A stretch of DNA of 64,000 nucleotides from Cryptomeria japonica. Its lineage: Eukaryota; Streptophyta; Pinopsida; Cupressales; Cupressaceae. Positions within the stretch are counted from its first letter, which is position 1. Each line of letters begins with the position of its first letter. Position numbers and translations under genes: made by a program. The notes below the pieces were generated by a model, which saw only the letters and a list, made by a program, of their open reading frames with translations, did no database searches and was not told the origin of the DNA. The DNA lies in the NCBI RefSeq assembly GCF_030272615.1, contig NC_081411.1, positions 831,312,160 to 831,376,159 on the forward strand. Direction: 5' to 3'. Positions 11,049 to 23,010 of this stretch are shown in pieces.

Positions 11049-12775
11049 TCAAATTTTATCCAGGGCTTTAACCAGGGTGCTACTAATTTCTTGCAGCTCT
11101 TTGATGTTGTCTTTGAGGTTGGGAGGGTCCTTGGCCACAGTAGCCACAACTTTCTTGATACTGGCCCTGGTTCTCTTAGCAGTTCTGCCTGCCAGGGTAA
11201 CATCACCACCACTTCCAGTCTAGATGGTCTCCTTCTCCAGGTCAAGGTCCACAACTAGTTTAGGAGAATGGTCAAAGACCTTGGCAATGTCTTCCAAGTT
11301 TTTGGTGATAGCAGAGAGGATACTTGGGATAATTCCCAGCAGATTTTTCATCGCTTCTTTTCCCTCTTCCAATGATTTTACCTTATTCTCCGTTTCCTAC
11401 TTCCAGTTAGTATGCTCTCTATTTTCATCCTCCCTCTTTTTATCCAAGTTTATCCCTTGCTTCTCTAGGTTTTTCAGGGTTTCATAAGTCCATCTGTCGA
11501 AATTCATCTGGCCTCTAAGAGCTTCTTGAGATTATCCAGGATAAGCCCCTCACCAGCACTATCCTTAGCCTTGCTATCCCCTTCCTCAGCCAGGTTCTTC
11601 TTGGAGCATTTGTTTGTTTCCTTCTCAGAGTTAACTTTGATTTCCTCATTATCTTTGGGAGCCGTCTCCTCCATCAGATGGCTATTGTCCTTACCAGGGT
11701 GATCACTTGGAATAGAGCTATCTTGACCAGGCTTGAAATCTCCACTTTCTTCCTCATTGCCCAATTCCTCTTCCTTCCAACTGTCTTCTCTATTAGAGTC
11801 ATCTGTCTCCATACCACTACTTTCCTTGACGATGTTCTCAATTTCCAACCCGGGGGAGCTTTTCCTTTTCTTGTTGGATGACGCCTTCTCCTTGCTAGTA
11901 TCTCCCTCTTCCATCCTCCTTTTACCAGGGGAGGTGGAAATCCACTTATTTTCCTACAGGGTGAGCATTTTGCAATGCTCATAGATGAGCAACAGGAGCC
12001 CGGAGTGGAGAATCGGGTTGGAAGGGTTCGTCATGTGCTTGTTCAGGGACCTGGAGAGGGATCGAAAAAGGTAGTAGGGAAAAGACACTTTTTTGTCGTG
12101 TCTGAAATGGTTCAAGAGCACGAAGTGGTAAGTGTGGGCCTTGGAGAAATGACCTTCAACCGTAATATACTCCATGATTGCATTCAGGACCCAGCCCCAC
12201 AACTTCTTGATGTTTGCAGCATCGTAGTAGCCCCTGGTAGCCTTGCCGATTTTGGCCCGCTCTTTCTCTTTTCACAGGAACAGGGTAACTGCATTGTTGG
12301 AGACCTTGAGGTCTCAAAAGAAGTTGAGCCCGAAGTGGGGCATACCAGTTATAGTAGAAATAAGCCTAGCATCCAACTTAAATTTAACTCCGTAAAGTTT
12401 AAAAGAGTCGTTAGACCAGTTTTCAAAAATCTTGGAAATGGCTAGGTTGACCCTACCTTTGTCATAGTCCTCGAGCTTTTCCATGAAGCTGGTGAGATGG
12501 CCCTTCTCCAGCTTTGCGTAGACTTTGGGCATTGCTTTCCAGGTCGATGTGTTGTCAGGTTCTTCGCGTCTAAGATCTCCTCCCATTTTCGGATGCAGAA
12601 TGTTGGCTCTATTTCTCTGCAAATTTAGAACTTCTTTCCCTTTGCAACTCAGAATATCACCCTGAGTAACCCACAAAGCGTGCAACAATTTTTTGGAAAT
12701 ACTAGGAGATCTGTCACAGTGCTAGGTAATGATGGCCTTTCCAATGAGGCGCGAGTGGTGCTTATTACTTGTCAT
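11049..12775 (-). pseudogene. LINE ORF3: alpha-helical transposon-type protein with NLS and coiled coil (about 575 aa)
   Basis: Its ATG (12775-12773) overlaps the ORF2 stop TAA (12767-12765) in ATGACAAGTAA, an 11-nt overlap that suggests translational coupling. Residues about 1-250 form a compact hydrophobic/charged region (GVKFKLDARLISTITGMP; HFVLLNHFRHDKKVSFPYYL). Next come a basic KKRK stretch (likely nuclear signal), an acidic Glu/Lys/Ser-rich part and a Leu/Lys helical C-terminus. One frameshift near 11515 and several TAG/TGA stops break it; the probable end is TGA 11051-11049. The frame is far too coherent to be chance. The pattern xxNGxxφxφxxxLxxxφGφ resembles the plant-mobile or transposon-protein fold also seen in aORF1 of element A, but I have no alignment. 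Function unknown. Confidence 0.7.
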
Positions 12776-15700
12776 AATTTAATTGTCCTTCTTTCCCCGT
12801 ATAACGGTCCTTTCTGAGAATCTCTTTAATGTTTAAATTGAGATCATCCTCATGCCAAATCATTTGAATGTCAAAATTAACTCCAACATTCGCTAAACAG
12901 TCAGCAACACTATTTTGCTCTGTGTAGGCATGTCGTATAATAATTTCTTTGAAACTGGTGATAATTTCTCTAGCTTTCATGATGATATTCTCAATGGACC
13001 AAGAAGGCTCTGATTCCCCCTTTAAGAACTTAATAATATTAAGTGAATCCCCCTCAAGCTATATTTTATCATAATTGAGATTTTTGGCTATAATTAAAGT
13101 ATGCAAGGCAGCGGAGGCTTTAGCAAAATGGCTAGTTTAATTCCCCAGAGGACCAGCCACTGCCTTAAGGCAACTTCCAGCAAAATTCCTAATTATGCCC
13201 CCATATCCAGCTTTACCTGGATTTCCTTTAGAAGCCCCATCAAAGTTGGCCTTAATCCATCCCTGTGGGGGGAAACACCAAACAAGACCTTCTCTACCTT
13301 TCTCCTTACTAGTAGTGGTGGTGGAAAGGTTCCATCTGTCTTTGAAATCCTCTTTAGCGGCATTTCCCTGATCAGTGCCATAGAGGCATTCAAAAATACT
13401 CCTATAGATTTTGTCTACAACCACTTCAGGAATAGCCCTTTTATCTCTGAAAATCCTATTTTTCGCTCTTTCCAAATATTCCAGATAACAATTGGTAGAG
13501 TAAGTCTCTAGATCTCCACAATTTTAGGATTAGAGTTAGGACAATGTCATTGAAGCCAAGTGTCACCAAGAGAATTCGAGAAGACCCAGCTTAGGTTCCA
13601 CCTAGTCATGATGATTTTCCAGATGTCATGGCTAAAAGAGTATTGATTGAGAATATGGCAAGCTATCTCTTCTTCCCTGCAACAGAGAGAACACATGTTA
13701 GGAAAAATGATGCCTCTTTTATGAAGATTATCTAGGGTTAATATCTTATTTTGGATGAAAATCCAAAAGAAGATGTTGATTTTGGGAACTAAATTCTTAT
13801 TCCAAATTTTAACCCAGATGGGAGTGGCTTCCTCCGGGACATTATGAGTAGCTACAGTAGAGGAAACAGAGTATTTCCCATCCAGAGTTTTCCCCCATAT
13901 TAGAATGTCATCTTTGTTGTCTCTAGGGATTTTAGCAGAAAGAGCTATCTGAAGGAACTTGAGATCCAGGCTCTGTTGGCTGAAGTCAATCCAGTCCCCA
14001 TTTTTCTAGTAATCTCTTACCATTTCACCATACCTGCATTTGAAGTTGTCTTTCCAATCTTTGATGATAGGGATATCCTGTAGAGGTTTATCCAGGATCC
14101 ATCTATCTTCCCAAAATCTAATTTTCCTCCCATCCCCAAGGTTCCAGGTTCTGCCAGCAGCTACCCAGCCTTTAGTAGATTGCACTACATTCCAAATGGC
14201 AGATCCATCAACAAAGAAAGAATTATCAAAGAATTCTTCCTTAGAAGGTTGCATATAGAGGTATTTGTTTTTCCAAATAGAGTTCCATTCTCTTTCCTCC
14301 CCTTTGAATCTCCAAATTTGTTTGGCTAATAAAGCTTTATTAATAGAGCTAATGCTCCTTAAGCCTAGCCCACCTAAGGCCTTAGGGGTACAAATGTTAT
14401 TCCAGGCTATAAGGGGGATTTTGTTTTTAGCTTCCACTCCTGACCAAAGGAACTTTTTTTGGATTCTTTCAATAGCTTTAGCAAACTTTGAGGGGATTTT
14501 GAACAAGCTAAGAGCATACACATGAAGATTTTGGAGAGTGGCTTTCAACAAAGTGACTTTACCAGCTTGGCTAAGAACAGCCCCTTTCCAGCCAACGAGT
14601 TTCAGGTTGAATCTATCAATTAACTTATTCCAAAAGGAATCCTCAGGCTTGAGACAAAGAGGGAGCCCCAAATAGGTAGAAGGAAACTCAGATATGTTAC
14701 AACCGAGAATCCTGCCAATCCTAATTTGCCTTTGGGCCGGGGTGTTAATGAAAAATACAGAGCTTTTATCCCAGTTGATTTTTTGACTAGTGGCCAATTC
14801 ATAGGTATTCAGAATGGTTTTCATGTTTTTCGCTTCCAAGATGGTGGCTTCCTTCATAGTGATAGAATCATCAACAAATTGTTCATGAGAGCAAATAGCA
14901 TTGGAAGAAGAGGGTTTCAGACCCTTAAGATTGCCTTCTTCCACATTTTTAAGGATGAATCTACCCAGGCATTCAGCAAGAATAGTAAACAGGATGAGGG
15001 AGATGGGGTCTCCCTATCTGAGACCTCTACAACTTTTGAAGAAATTAGACAGGGAGCCATTGACGATAACAGTAGACGAGGAAGTTCCCATGAGTTGAGA
15101 ACATATATGGATAACTTTGTCACCAAAACCTAACGATTCCATAATCCTGAGGAGAAACAGCCAGTTCACTCTATCAAAAGCTTTAGCCATGTCTAACTTA
15201 AGGAAGAATCCCTATTTACTCGCCACTTTTAGGGAGTGGATATTTTCATGAACAGAGATAATGGAGTCCAAAATCTATCTTTCGAGGACAAAGCCATTCT
15301 GTTGGACAGAGATAATCCTTGGGAGAACATCAAGCAACCTAGAAGTCAAAACCTTGGAAAGGATCTTATAGACAGAGTTGCACAAACTGATGGGTCTAAA
15401 CTTGTTGAGAGAATCAACTCTAGGTATCTTTGGGATAAGGACAATGAAAGTGGCATTCAGTTCCTTAAGAAGTCTTATGGAGCCAAAGAATTCCTTAACA
15501 CCATTGCATATGTCCGCCTCCACAATGTGCCAAAATTTTTGGAAGAAAAACATGGGAAAGTTGTCTGGGCCAGGGGATTTAACACCCTGAAAGGAAAACA
15601 CCACCTTTCTGATTTTAGGATTAGTGGGGATACAGGATAAGAGGTGATTGTCAGCTTCTAATAGGATAGAAGGAATGGCTTTTAAAAGAGTGTTTTGCTT

Positions 15701-16909
15701 ACTGAGGTCCAGGTTGTCCACTTCACCCAGCAAGGTACTGAAATGCTCGAGACCTTCCTTCCTGATGTCGTAATCCTTTGTTAGGACACCTTTATTGCAA
15801 GTAAGTCTGGATATTCTATTGGCTGCCCTTTGCTTGAGAGCGGTTAAGTGAAAGAAGCGAGTGTTTTTATCTCCTTCCTTTAGGAACAGAGCTCTAGATC
15901 TTTGTCTCCAGCAAGTCTCTTCATTAGAAATGATGGAGTGGTATTTAGATAACAGATCATTTTCAACCGTCCTAAGATCTTCAGTCAGCCCCACCTCTTG
16001 GATTCTATCCTAAACAAGTTTTAGTTCAACTTTAACTTGAGTTTTGTTCTTGAATATGTCTCCAAAGATCTCCTTGTTCCAGATTTTAATTTTGTCTTTT
16101 ATGATGTTGAGATTTTTAGCAATTCTGAAAAGAGCCTTACCCTTCACTTCAGAGTTCCACCATTCAGTAATGCAGGCTTCTAGAGAAGGATGGGAGAGCC
16201 AAGCTTTTTCAAATCTGAAAGGGAAGTTTCTCTTAGCCGAAAAAGAGTTGGCAGAAAATGAGATTGGGAAGTGGTCTGAACCGATTTTGACAACAGAGCC
16301 AAGGGAACATCTATACTTAGAAAGCTAGTCAGGAGAAATTAAAGATCTGTCAAGCCTGACTTGAATCAAATGAGCTCCGGTTCTTCTATTGGTCCAGGTA
16401 TAGTTGATGCCCTGGAGATCAACATCAATGAGAGCTTGGTCATTAATGAAATCCATAAGGTCTTGTTTTCCATCAAGATGTAAGGGGATTCCTCCCATCT
16501 TATCTTCGTCTCTGAGTGGGGTATTGAAGTCTCCCATGATAATCTAGCTTTGATTAGCAAACTAGAGTCTGTCAGCCGCAAGGCTTTTCCAGAATTTATC
16601 TCTCCCAAATTTAGAGTTAGGAGTGTGGACATTAGATAACACCCAAATAAAGTTGTCCTTAATATGCTCGAGCAAAACTAAGTTCCTATTAAAGGCTGAG
16701 ATGATTTCCTTTCCTATTATAGTATTTTTGTTCCAAAAGATCGTAGTTCCTCCAGAGGCACCCTTCGAGTTAGTTCCTATGACTCTATTTTCTTTGAAAA
16801 TTCTGATCCTTTCAACTTTTTCTTTAGACATCTTGGTTTCCTGAACAAGGACCACATCCTGCTTATGGGGGGCGTTTAGCCCTCTGATATTCCAGGATAT
16901 AATCTTCAT
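12765..16909 (-). pseudogene. LINE ORF2: endonuclease, reverse transcriptase, RNase H (about 1380 aa)
   Basis: Starts at MKIISWNIRGLN (16909), the classic L1 endonuclease N-terminus. VQETKMS, MGDFNTP and a SDHFPI motif (endonuclease) follow, then RT with KSPGPDNFP, FRPISLCNSVYKI, LDMAKAFDRVNW and the catalytic box FVDD (the usual FADD has Val for Ala). A thumb and zinc-type region comes next, then RNase H (IKANFDGASKGNPGKAGYGG; LEGDS; NSVADCLAN). RNase H at the C-terminus is known from a subset of plant L1 elements. Roughly a dozen in-frame stops are mostly TAG, in contexts such as LRQGDPIS and ASKQGFF where Gln is the family residue. One is TGA and one TAA. The protein is dead, but the order of domains is complete. 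Confidence 0.92.
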
Positions 16910-16986
16910 ATTTTAACTAGGGATAGGGCTGACTCGATGGAATACTGTGTTCTATCAACACGGTTCTTCCAGCTTTCCTATTCCCT

Positions 16987-18290
16987 TTAATGTTTTAGTG
17001 ATGGCCTTCCCTGCTTTTTATTTTGGCTTCCAACATTTGCCTTTTTCTTGATCTTGCTTCTAGTTGAAATTCCTTCCTTGAATTCCTCCTTGTTCAATTT
17101 TCCTTCTCTCGACCCAAGAATCCGGAGGGTTTCATCCAGCATAAGCATGCTTTGGGAAGGGGTTTTATAGAGGAGAGGATTTGGGCTTCCATTAGTTAAG
17201 AGCAATAAGGGCTCAGAATCAAAGGGGTCTTGGGCTTCATTAAAGTCATTAAAGTTTGTGTCGGCTGATTTAGAGAGTGAAGAGGCTGGAAATGGTTCTT
17301 CCTTCTCCTAGATAGCTGATCCATCCTTCTGGTCCGAAATGGATTCATCCTTCTCCTGGGCTTCTGGGCTTTCTTTGTTGATCAACTCAGTTCCTGGCTT
17401 TGTTTCTTTAGAGCTCTCTAGTGGGTCATTGGAGCAAACACAATCCTATTTATCATTGTTGCTACTTCCAGTCCTCTTGACTTCATTCATATGTTCCATT
17501 GCATTCTTTTTTTGGTTACTCTCAGATATTGATGAATCTACTTTTTTGTTTGTCGTTTGCCAAATCTTTTTGTTCTTAGAGATACTATCTATCTTGGGTT
17601 CCTTTCCTTTCTTGAGTGGACAAGATTTTGCCCAATGCCCCAATTTTTTGCAGTGGAAACAAGCAAATGGTAGAGATTCATATTCAATAGCTTGGACCAT
17701 TTACCTAGTTTAGATATGATATCTATGGATTGAGGCATATCTATCATTTGGTTAACATTTATGCAAATGCGAGAAAAGACTAACCTTGGTTTAGCCACCG
17801 TCATCGGGTCAATCGATAAGAGTTCTCAAAAGGATTTCATAATGCCCTTGAAAACTTCCTCGTTCCAGTATTCGAGCGGGAGACCCGGGAGGCGTGTCCA
17901 TACTAGCACAGAGACGAAGAAGGATTCATCCAGGATGAGATTCAAGGCCCATTTCTGGAGAGCCAAGGAAGACTTGCCAAACATCCAGGGGCCTTCACAG
18001 AGAGCTTTGTTCAAGTCTTCTTCAGAGTTGAAGGCGAAGGTAAAAAACCCTCTAGGCAGCGCCACCACTTCCACTTGTCCTTTTACCATCCATTTTCTCC
18101 TTATGAAATTCCTAACATCATCAATGTTGGTCCTAAAGCCAGAGAATCATCCCACTAAGGTCATAGATAGGCCAGCTATAGTCATATTGACCACTTTGTC
18201 CGGAACGGAAATAGCAACCAGACCAGAGACGGGGTCTGAAATGTTCATAACTTTCGGAAGCCCAGTTTTAACCAGTGGCTTCACTCCAAA
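16987..18290 (-). pseudogene. LINE ORF1: DUF4283-like RNA-binding domain and CCHC zinc knuckle
   Basis: The recognisable region starts near 18290, with ALPRGFFTFAFNSEEDLNKA and GPWMFGKSSLALQKW (18089-17826). This is the DUF4283-like fold found at the start of plant L1 ORF1. A TGA at the FRELL position follows, then a frameshift near 17710. The knuckle CFHCKKLGHWAKSC (CX2CX4HX4C) lies near 17655-17614. The C-terminal part is Ser/Lys/Glu-rich, ends at TAA/TGA near 16987 and lies about 75 nt upstream of ORF2. The true start codon cannot be chosen with confidence because the 5' part is decayed. Confidence 0.85.
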
Positions 18291-18292
18291 GA

Positions 18293-18308
18293 GTTAGGAT
18301 TGAAAGTT
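18293..18308. repeat. LINE target-site duplication, right copy (16 bp)
   Basis: Exact copy of 10865-10880, beyond the 5' end of the LINE. Confidence 0.88.
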
Positions 18309-19205
18309 ACTCAATCCATGTTTACAATTTTCACCAATGAAATGGTGACAATTGTCAACAAGATGTGGCTTGAGAGGAGATGCTAGAGGCATTAAATGCC
18401 TGAGAAGACATGAAGATTACCTTAGGAGGTAAGGTTGAGGTTGGGTTAGGGTCATCCATTGGATAAAGCTTTTACCCAAGGGGTAAACTCTTGTGCAAGG
18501 GTCAATAGGATAACCAAGGTTAAAGCCATGGGTGCTTGATAAGACCCTTGGGTTAGATGAGGGTTAAGTTAGAGAGAAAGTCTCTTACCATGAGGGGAAG
18601 GTTGAGTTAACCATTAATGGTTTGGAAGACTTTGGGGACAAATTTGTAAGAGTCCTTCAAATTTGGGGGAATTCAACAAGTTAGCTTGTTGAAGAAATAA
18701 ACCCTTAAATGCATTTAGAAGACTTTCCTCCAAATTTGAGAAGTGGCCTCCTAAAACTTAGGGAAACGACATGTTTAGAGGGATTAAAGATAATTAAGAT
18801 AGTTTAGAAGAATCTAGAAGGCTCTAGAAGAGGTTTAGGAAGCAAGTGGGGGGATTTAGGATTTTAATTAAAGTAAAATGTTTTATTTCAACTAAAATAG
18901 ATGCAACTTGCATAAATACAAGTGGGGGAATTTTTATAAATAAATTAGATTTATTTATATGCAAGGGTCAATTTAATTAAATGTAAATTTAATTAAAAGG
19001 AAGAAAGGGGAATTAATTAAATAGAGTGATTTATTTAATTAAAGGCTAGAAATTTTTTATGTGAATTTAATTAAATAAATAATTTTTTAAATCAAATAAA
19101 TAAAAATGAAGAAATTAATTAAATAAGATTTAATTAATAGGGGGATAGGGTTAAAATAATTATTAAATATTTATTTAAGAAAGTGGTCAGATTTGTACGT
19201 CTACA
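18309..19205 (-). repeat. Element D LTR, U3 side
   Basis: Continuation of the LTR from 10880. It contains GGTTAGG-rich sequence and then the AT-rich TTAATTAAATAA blocks (18890-19180) that also mark the U3 of the LTRs of A and B. It ends ACGTCTACA at 19205, which on the minus strand is the TGTAGACGT start. The similar ends in A (TGTAGACACC) and B (TGCATACACC) indicate related families. Confidence 0.7.
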
Positions 19206-19975
19206 ACTTGTACTTAAGTTCATTTCAGATGCCTAACTAATAAGTGTTGAAGCACGTGTAGTGGTCAACCAGATCCTCTCATTAGTTGTGCCAAATGTTG
19301 CTAAGTCCTGATGACTGGTGCAAAAGCTCTATAACACTTGGGAGGAAAATATTCAAGCTATGGGAATAAAAAATAGGAGAGTAGCCATGGTAAAAGAAAA
19401 TGATTTTTTAAGTTATAATAAGATTTTTTTGAAGTGTAAAGAATATTAGAATAGGTGGTCAAGGAATTAATAGGATGCATTAAATTACTCAACCAATTAG
19501 GAATCCCTCCTTATTTTTGATTTCAAGATATTTTTTATAAAGATCAAATCAAAGCATTGTTGGAAAGTAAGTAAAATGACCAGACTTCTTTTCAAGATTT
19601 GAGCCAAAAGCCAAGTATATGACTTTCGGTAAGTCAAATCTGCATATCTCGGATAGAGTTTATTGACTGAGTTGCCATCATTGACAAACCATAAGAAATA
19701 TCCATGCATTAATCTTCACCGGTAGAGTGTCTCTTCCCAACAATCAAAAGTCACAGGCTAGAAGACTTGCAACGCTATCAATACATGCAAGCAAAATGCC
19801 TTCAACAGATGAAATCCAACATAGTTTGACACAAGAATAATTGGAGGCAGCTCAACAAGATCCAACCCTCCTCATGGTTTTAAAATCACTTATCAACAAT
19901 GATAGATATTGATACCTTTCTCTTCTAATTCAAAACGGGGCCAAGTTTCCTCTAGGTATTGACATCTCGACAATA

Positions 19976-21202
19976 TTGCCACCAGGAGTGACAATGACAC
20001 AAAATGCAACTCAAATACTAAATGTCACACAAACTCAAGAAATGTCTTCTGATTCAAGCCAAGGTACTACTCATAATATGCAAGGAACAACAACTCAAGC
20101 CACAATGGCTTCAACTCAAAATCTTCAATTAGGAGCCACGTCTTCAAATACCAATATCACATATCAAACAACATCAAATGTTTTGAATACATCAATGCAA
20201 GCTCAGACAATGGTTTCTCTTCTTAAAAGTATTTCTCAACCAATAATATTAGTTGCCATTGGATCTACCTATAGTGGTCAGAATTTGAATCAGGGCTCAA
20301 CAAAGATGTATAGCTCAAGCTAGCCAAATGTCAATACTCAGTTTGCATATTTCACACCATCTAATGGAAATCATGGCACACAGTTGCATAGTCAATCAAC
20401 ATTCCAACAAACTCCATCATACTCAAACACTATTACTTTTGTGGGAAATACCTATTGGGTGAGTGCACCTTTGACCCAAATAGAAATCTTGTCGCAACAA
20501 GAGAAGAATCTGCAAAGGCAAATGACAAACATGCAAAGAATGAATGATAAGAAGAGATATACCATGGAATATATCCATCCTTATCCTTTTGATAGGAATA
20601 TGTATATGCCACCTTTTCCATCACATTTCAAAACTCCAAAATTTGACAAGTATAGAGGAAAAGGTGATACTCGAGATCATGTCTGAGAATTCTTCACAAC
20701 ATGTATCAAAGTATCCCATAAAGACACATACTTGATGTGTCTATTTCAAAAAATTCTTCGAGGGATGACATTAGAATGGTTTTCACATTTGCCACCTAAG
20801 ATTGCTTCATGGGATGAGTTGGCTAAGTAGTTCATCACAAACTTTTTGCACAAAATAGACATTCCAGTTACCTTAATAGATTTATGTGCAACTAAACAAA
20901 GGGAAGGTGAAACATTTGCATCATTCTTGCAGTGATGGAGATCATTATACCGCAGATGCCTTAGCCATATTCCAAAGGTTGAGAAAGTGGACATATTTAT
21001 TGAAAATATCATTCCTCAGATTAAATATCCACTACCGATGAAATTTTTGAATACCTTCAGAGAAATTATAGAAAAAGGTATAGAGTGTGAAAAAGGCTTG
21101 GTGGAGCAAGGAATATTGAAGTACCATAAAGATAATGGACAAACCAATAACTCAAACACTAAAAAGCCAAATTTTTGGTCCAGAAACACGTGTCACAAGT
21201 GA
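19976..21202 (+). pseudogene. Element C gag
   Basis: The Gln/Thr/Ser-rich N-terminal part (19976-20323) is followed by the capsid region YPFDRN, MPPFPSHF, TPKFDKYRGKGD (20575-20665). The frame carries on, broken by stops, through LEWFSHLPPKI, ATKQREGETFASFLQ and the FREIIEKGIECEKGL helix (to about 21130). These motifs align one-for-one with residues about 325-505 of the gag of element A. Stops at EFFTTC (TGA for CGA) and ELAK-FIT (TAG for CAG) are typical. It forms the retroelement capsid in the family; this copy is non-functional. Confidence 0.88.
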
Positions 21203-21579
21203 TGGAGTGGTAGATGCCCGTGTCATTAACAAAGCTCATCCGGTGGTATCACTTTAAGGACCAGTTGATTCTGTTGCCTCCAATAGAAATCAACCCCAAG
21301 GCAACAATGCAAATGCAAATGTAGTCCAATTTGGTAATCAAAGACCTCCAAGGATCAATACACCTCAAAGGAATTACACACCACTGGGAGAGCCCATTTA
21401 GTCAGCTCTTACGAAGTTGATACAAACTAATGCTATCACTGTACTAGAAGTCTGACCATATGAGCCAAGTCCAATCAAACCCACTTGGTGGAATGATAAT
21501 GTCTATTGTGAGTAACATCGTACTAAAGGGTAAAAAATAAAAAGTTGTTACAAACTCAAAAATATGATACAAGATCTTA

Positions 21580-22641
21580 TTGATCAAGGGGTCAACCAAC
21601 ATAGATCATATGATATTCAAGGACCCTTTTGTTAAGCATGACAAAGGGAAAGCTTTTAGTTCAGGTGCACAAAATAATACTGCAAATTATACCAATGTGG
21701 CATGTGATTATGCAATTAATACAATCAGTGCAAGAGATGAGATAGTGGCCATGATAACAGTTAATCCAAGGAACCGAGATTGTGCAATCATCACCCGTAT
21801 ATCTAAGGTCACTTTACAAGGGGTACCACCTAATCCTTCTCCACCAACTAGCAACTATAATGTGGTTGATCAATTGAGGAGAACTCTGACCCAAATTTCA
21901 TTATTTGAGTTGCTTTGCATCTCACCATCTCACAAAGCATTCCTAGATAAAGCACTACAAGACTCTATTTTAGCCCAAGACATAGATGAAAATGCATTCC
22001 AATCCATGGTTGGAAATTTGGCAGCTTTAAAACTAGCATTCATAGAGTAGGATGTACCAATGGACATACCTATGCACAATGATCCTCTGCACTTAGAAGT
22101 GTTTGTTCATAGAAAGAAAGTCAGAAGAGTGCTAATAGACGATGGAGTTGGACTCAAGATATGCACTCTTTACCTGATCAAAGCTTTGGGTTACTCACAT
22201 TATCATATTGATATCACTAAGCGAATAAATATTAAAGTGTATGATGATGAAGAATGCCCATCCAAGGGTGTAGTGACCTTATCTATACAAGTAGGACCTG
22301 TCACCACGAACATCACCTTTCAAGTTCTGGATTGAGAATTGGGATACAATATGTAACTAGGGCATCCGTGGATACATGCCATGCAAGTAGTACCTTCCAC
22401 TTTCCACCAATGTGTTAAGTTCCCTTACAATGGCATTGAGGTCACAATAAAAAGTGATTCAAACCCCTTTCAACATTGTAACTATCTCAAAGCAATCGCA
22501 GAGAATCAAGTCCCAATCAATCAAACGACTCATCTCACCATGCATATGAAATCTTTGAATATTTCAGATACACCGGTAACATCATCTTGCACACCTATAG
22601 CACCACCTCTCCAAATCAAAGATGAAGGATGTGGCAAATAG
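21580..22641 (+). pseudogene. Element C aspartic protease region
   Basis: Two frames carry the region. 21580-22050 contains the spacer with ISLFELLCISPSHKAFLDKAL, matching ISILELLRISPTHKAIL in A. 22060-22335 holds the active-site segment VRRVLIDDGVGLKICTL, where A has LIDGGAGLNICTL. The second Gly of the active site is Asp here, so this copy would be inactive. The flap-distal motif LGHPWIHAMQ follows at about 22360. In the intact family it cleaves Gag-Pol. Confidence 0.82.
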
Positions 22642-22829
22642 TCATGTTCTGGAATAGTTTCAGTAGGCCAATTGTCTCCTAGATCCTTTGGGAGAGCTTT
22701 ACCAAACCCCACAAGTAAAAACAAAGGGAAAGAAATAGTCCAATTTTTAGATAATTGTTCCTTCATAAGATGGGGAGAACTAAATGAAGAATCCTTAGAG
22801 GAATATGTCAACAAATGGCTCTATGAAGA

Positions 22830-23010
22830 ATAAGATTAATATCCAAATGTCAGACTCCCCTTAGAGCACTATGACAATGGATTTAAAATACTACAATGAC
22901 ATGGTTATGATGGCACAACAGGATTGGGGGCACATGCCCAAGGCATTATGGAACCTATTTTACCATTGAAAAATCCAAAGAATTGGGGCTTGGGATATAC
23001 GATCCTGAAA
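22830..23010 (+). pseudogene. Element C G-patch motif
   Basis: Around NGFKILQ-HGYDG, TTGLGAHAQGIMEPI and NWGLGY the spacing of glycines and the GLG…G…EPI core fit a G-patch, a short RNA-binding motif. A TGA replaces the expected Arg codon after ILQ. The same motif sits after protease in element A (residues about 1093-1136 of its Gag-Pro), so it is a family feature. Confidence 0.6.

Larger units (their letters stand above)
10881..18292 (-). mobile_element. L1-type LINE with three ORFs (7.4 kb), inserted in D LTR
   Basis: Minus-strand non-LTR retrotransposon. From the 5' end (18292): ORF1 with a DUF4283-like domain and CCHC knuckle, ORF2 with endonuclease, RT and RNase H, and an unusual ORF3 before a short A-rich 3' end (TTAATTAAAAA on the minus strand, 10881-10891). 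The 16-bp target duplication shows that all three ORFs moved as one unit. Many in-frame stops are present, nearly all TAG where Gln is expected. The copy appears full length or nearly so. Confidence 0.92.
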
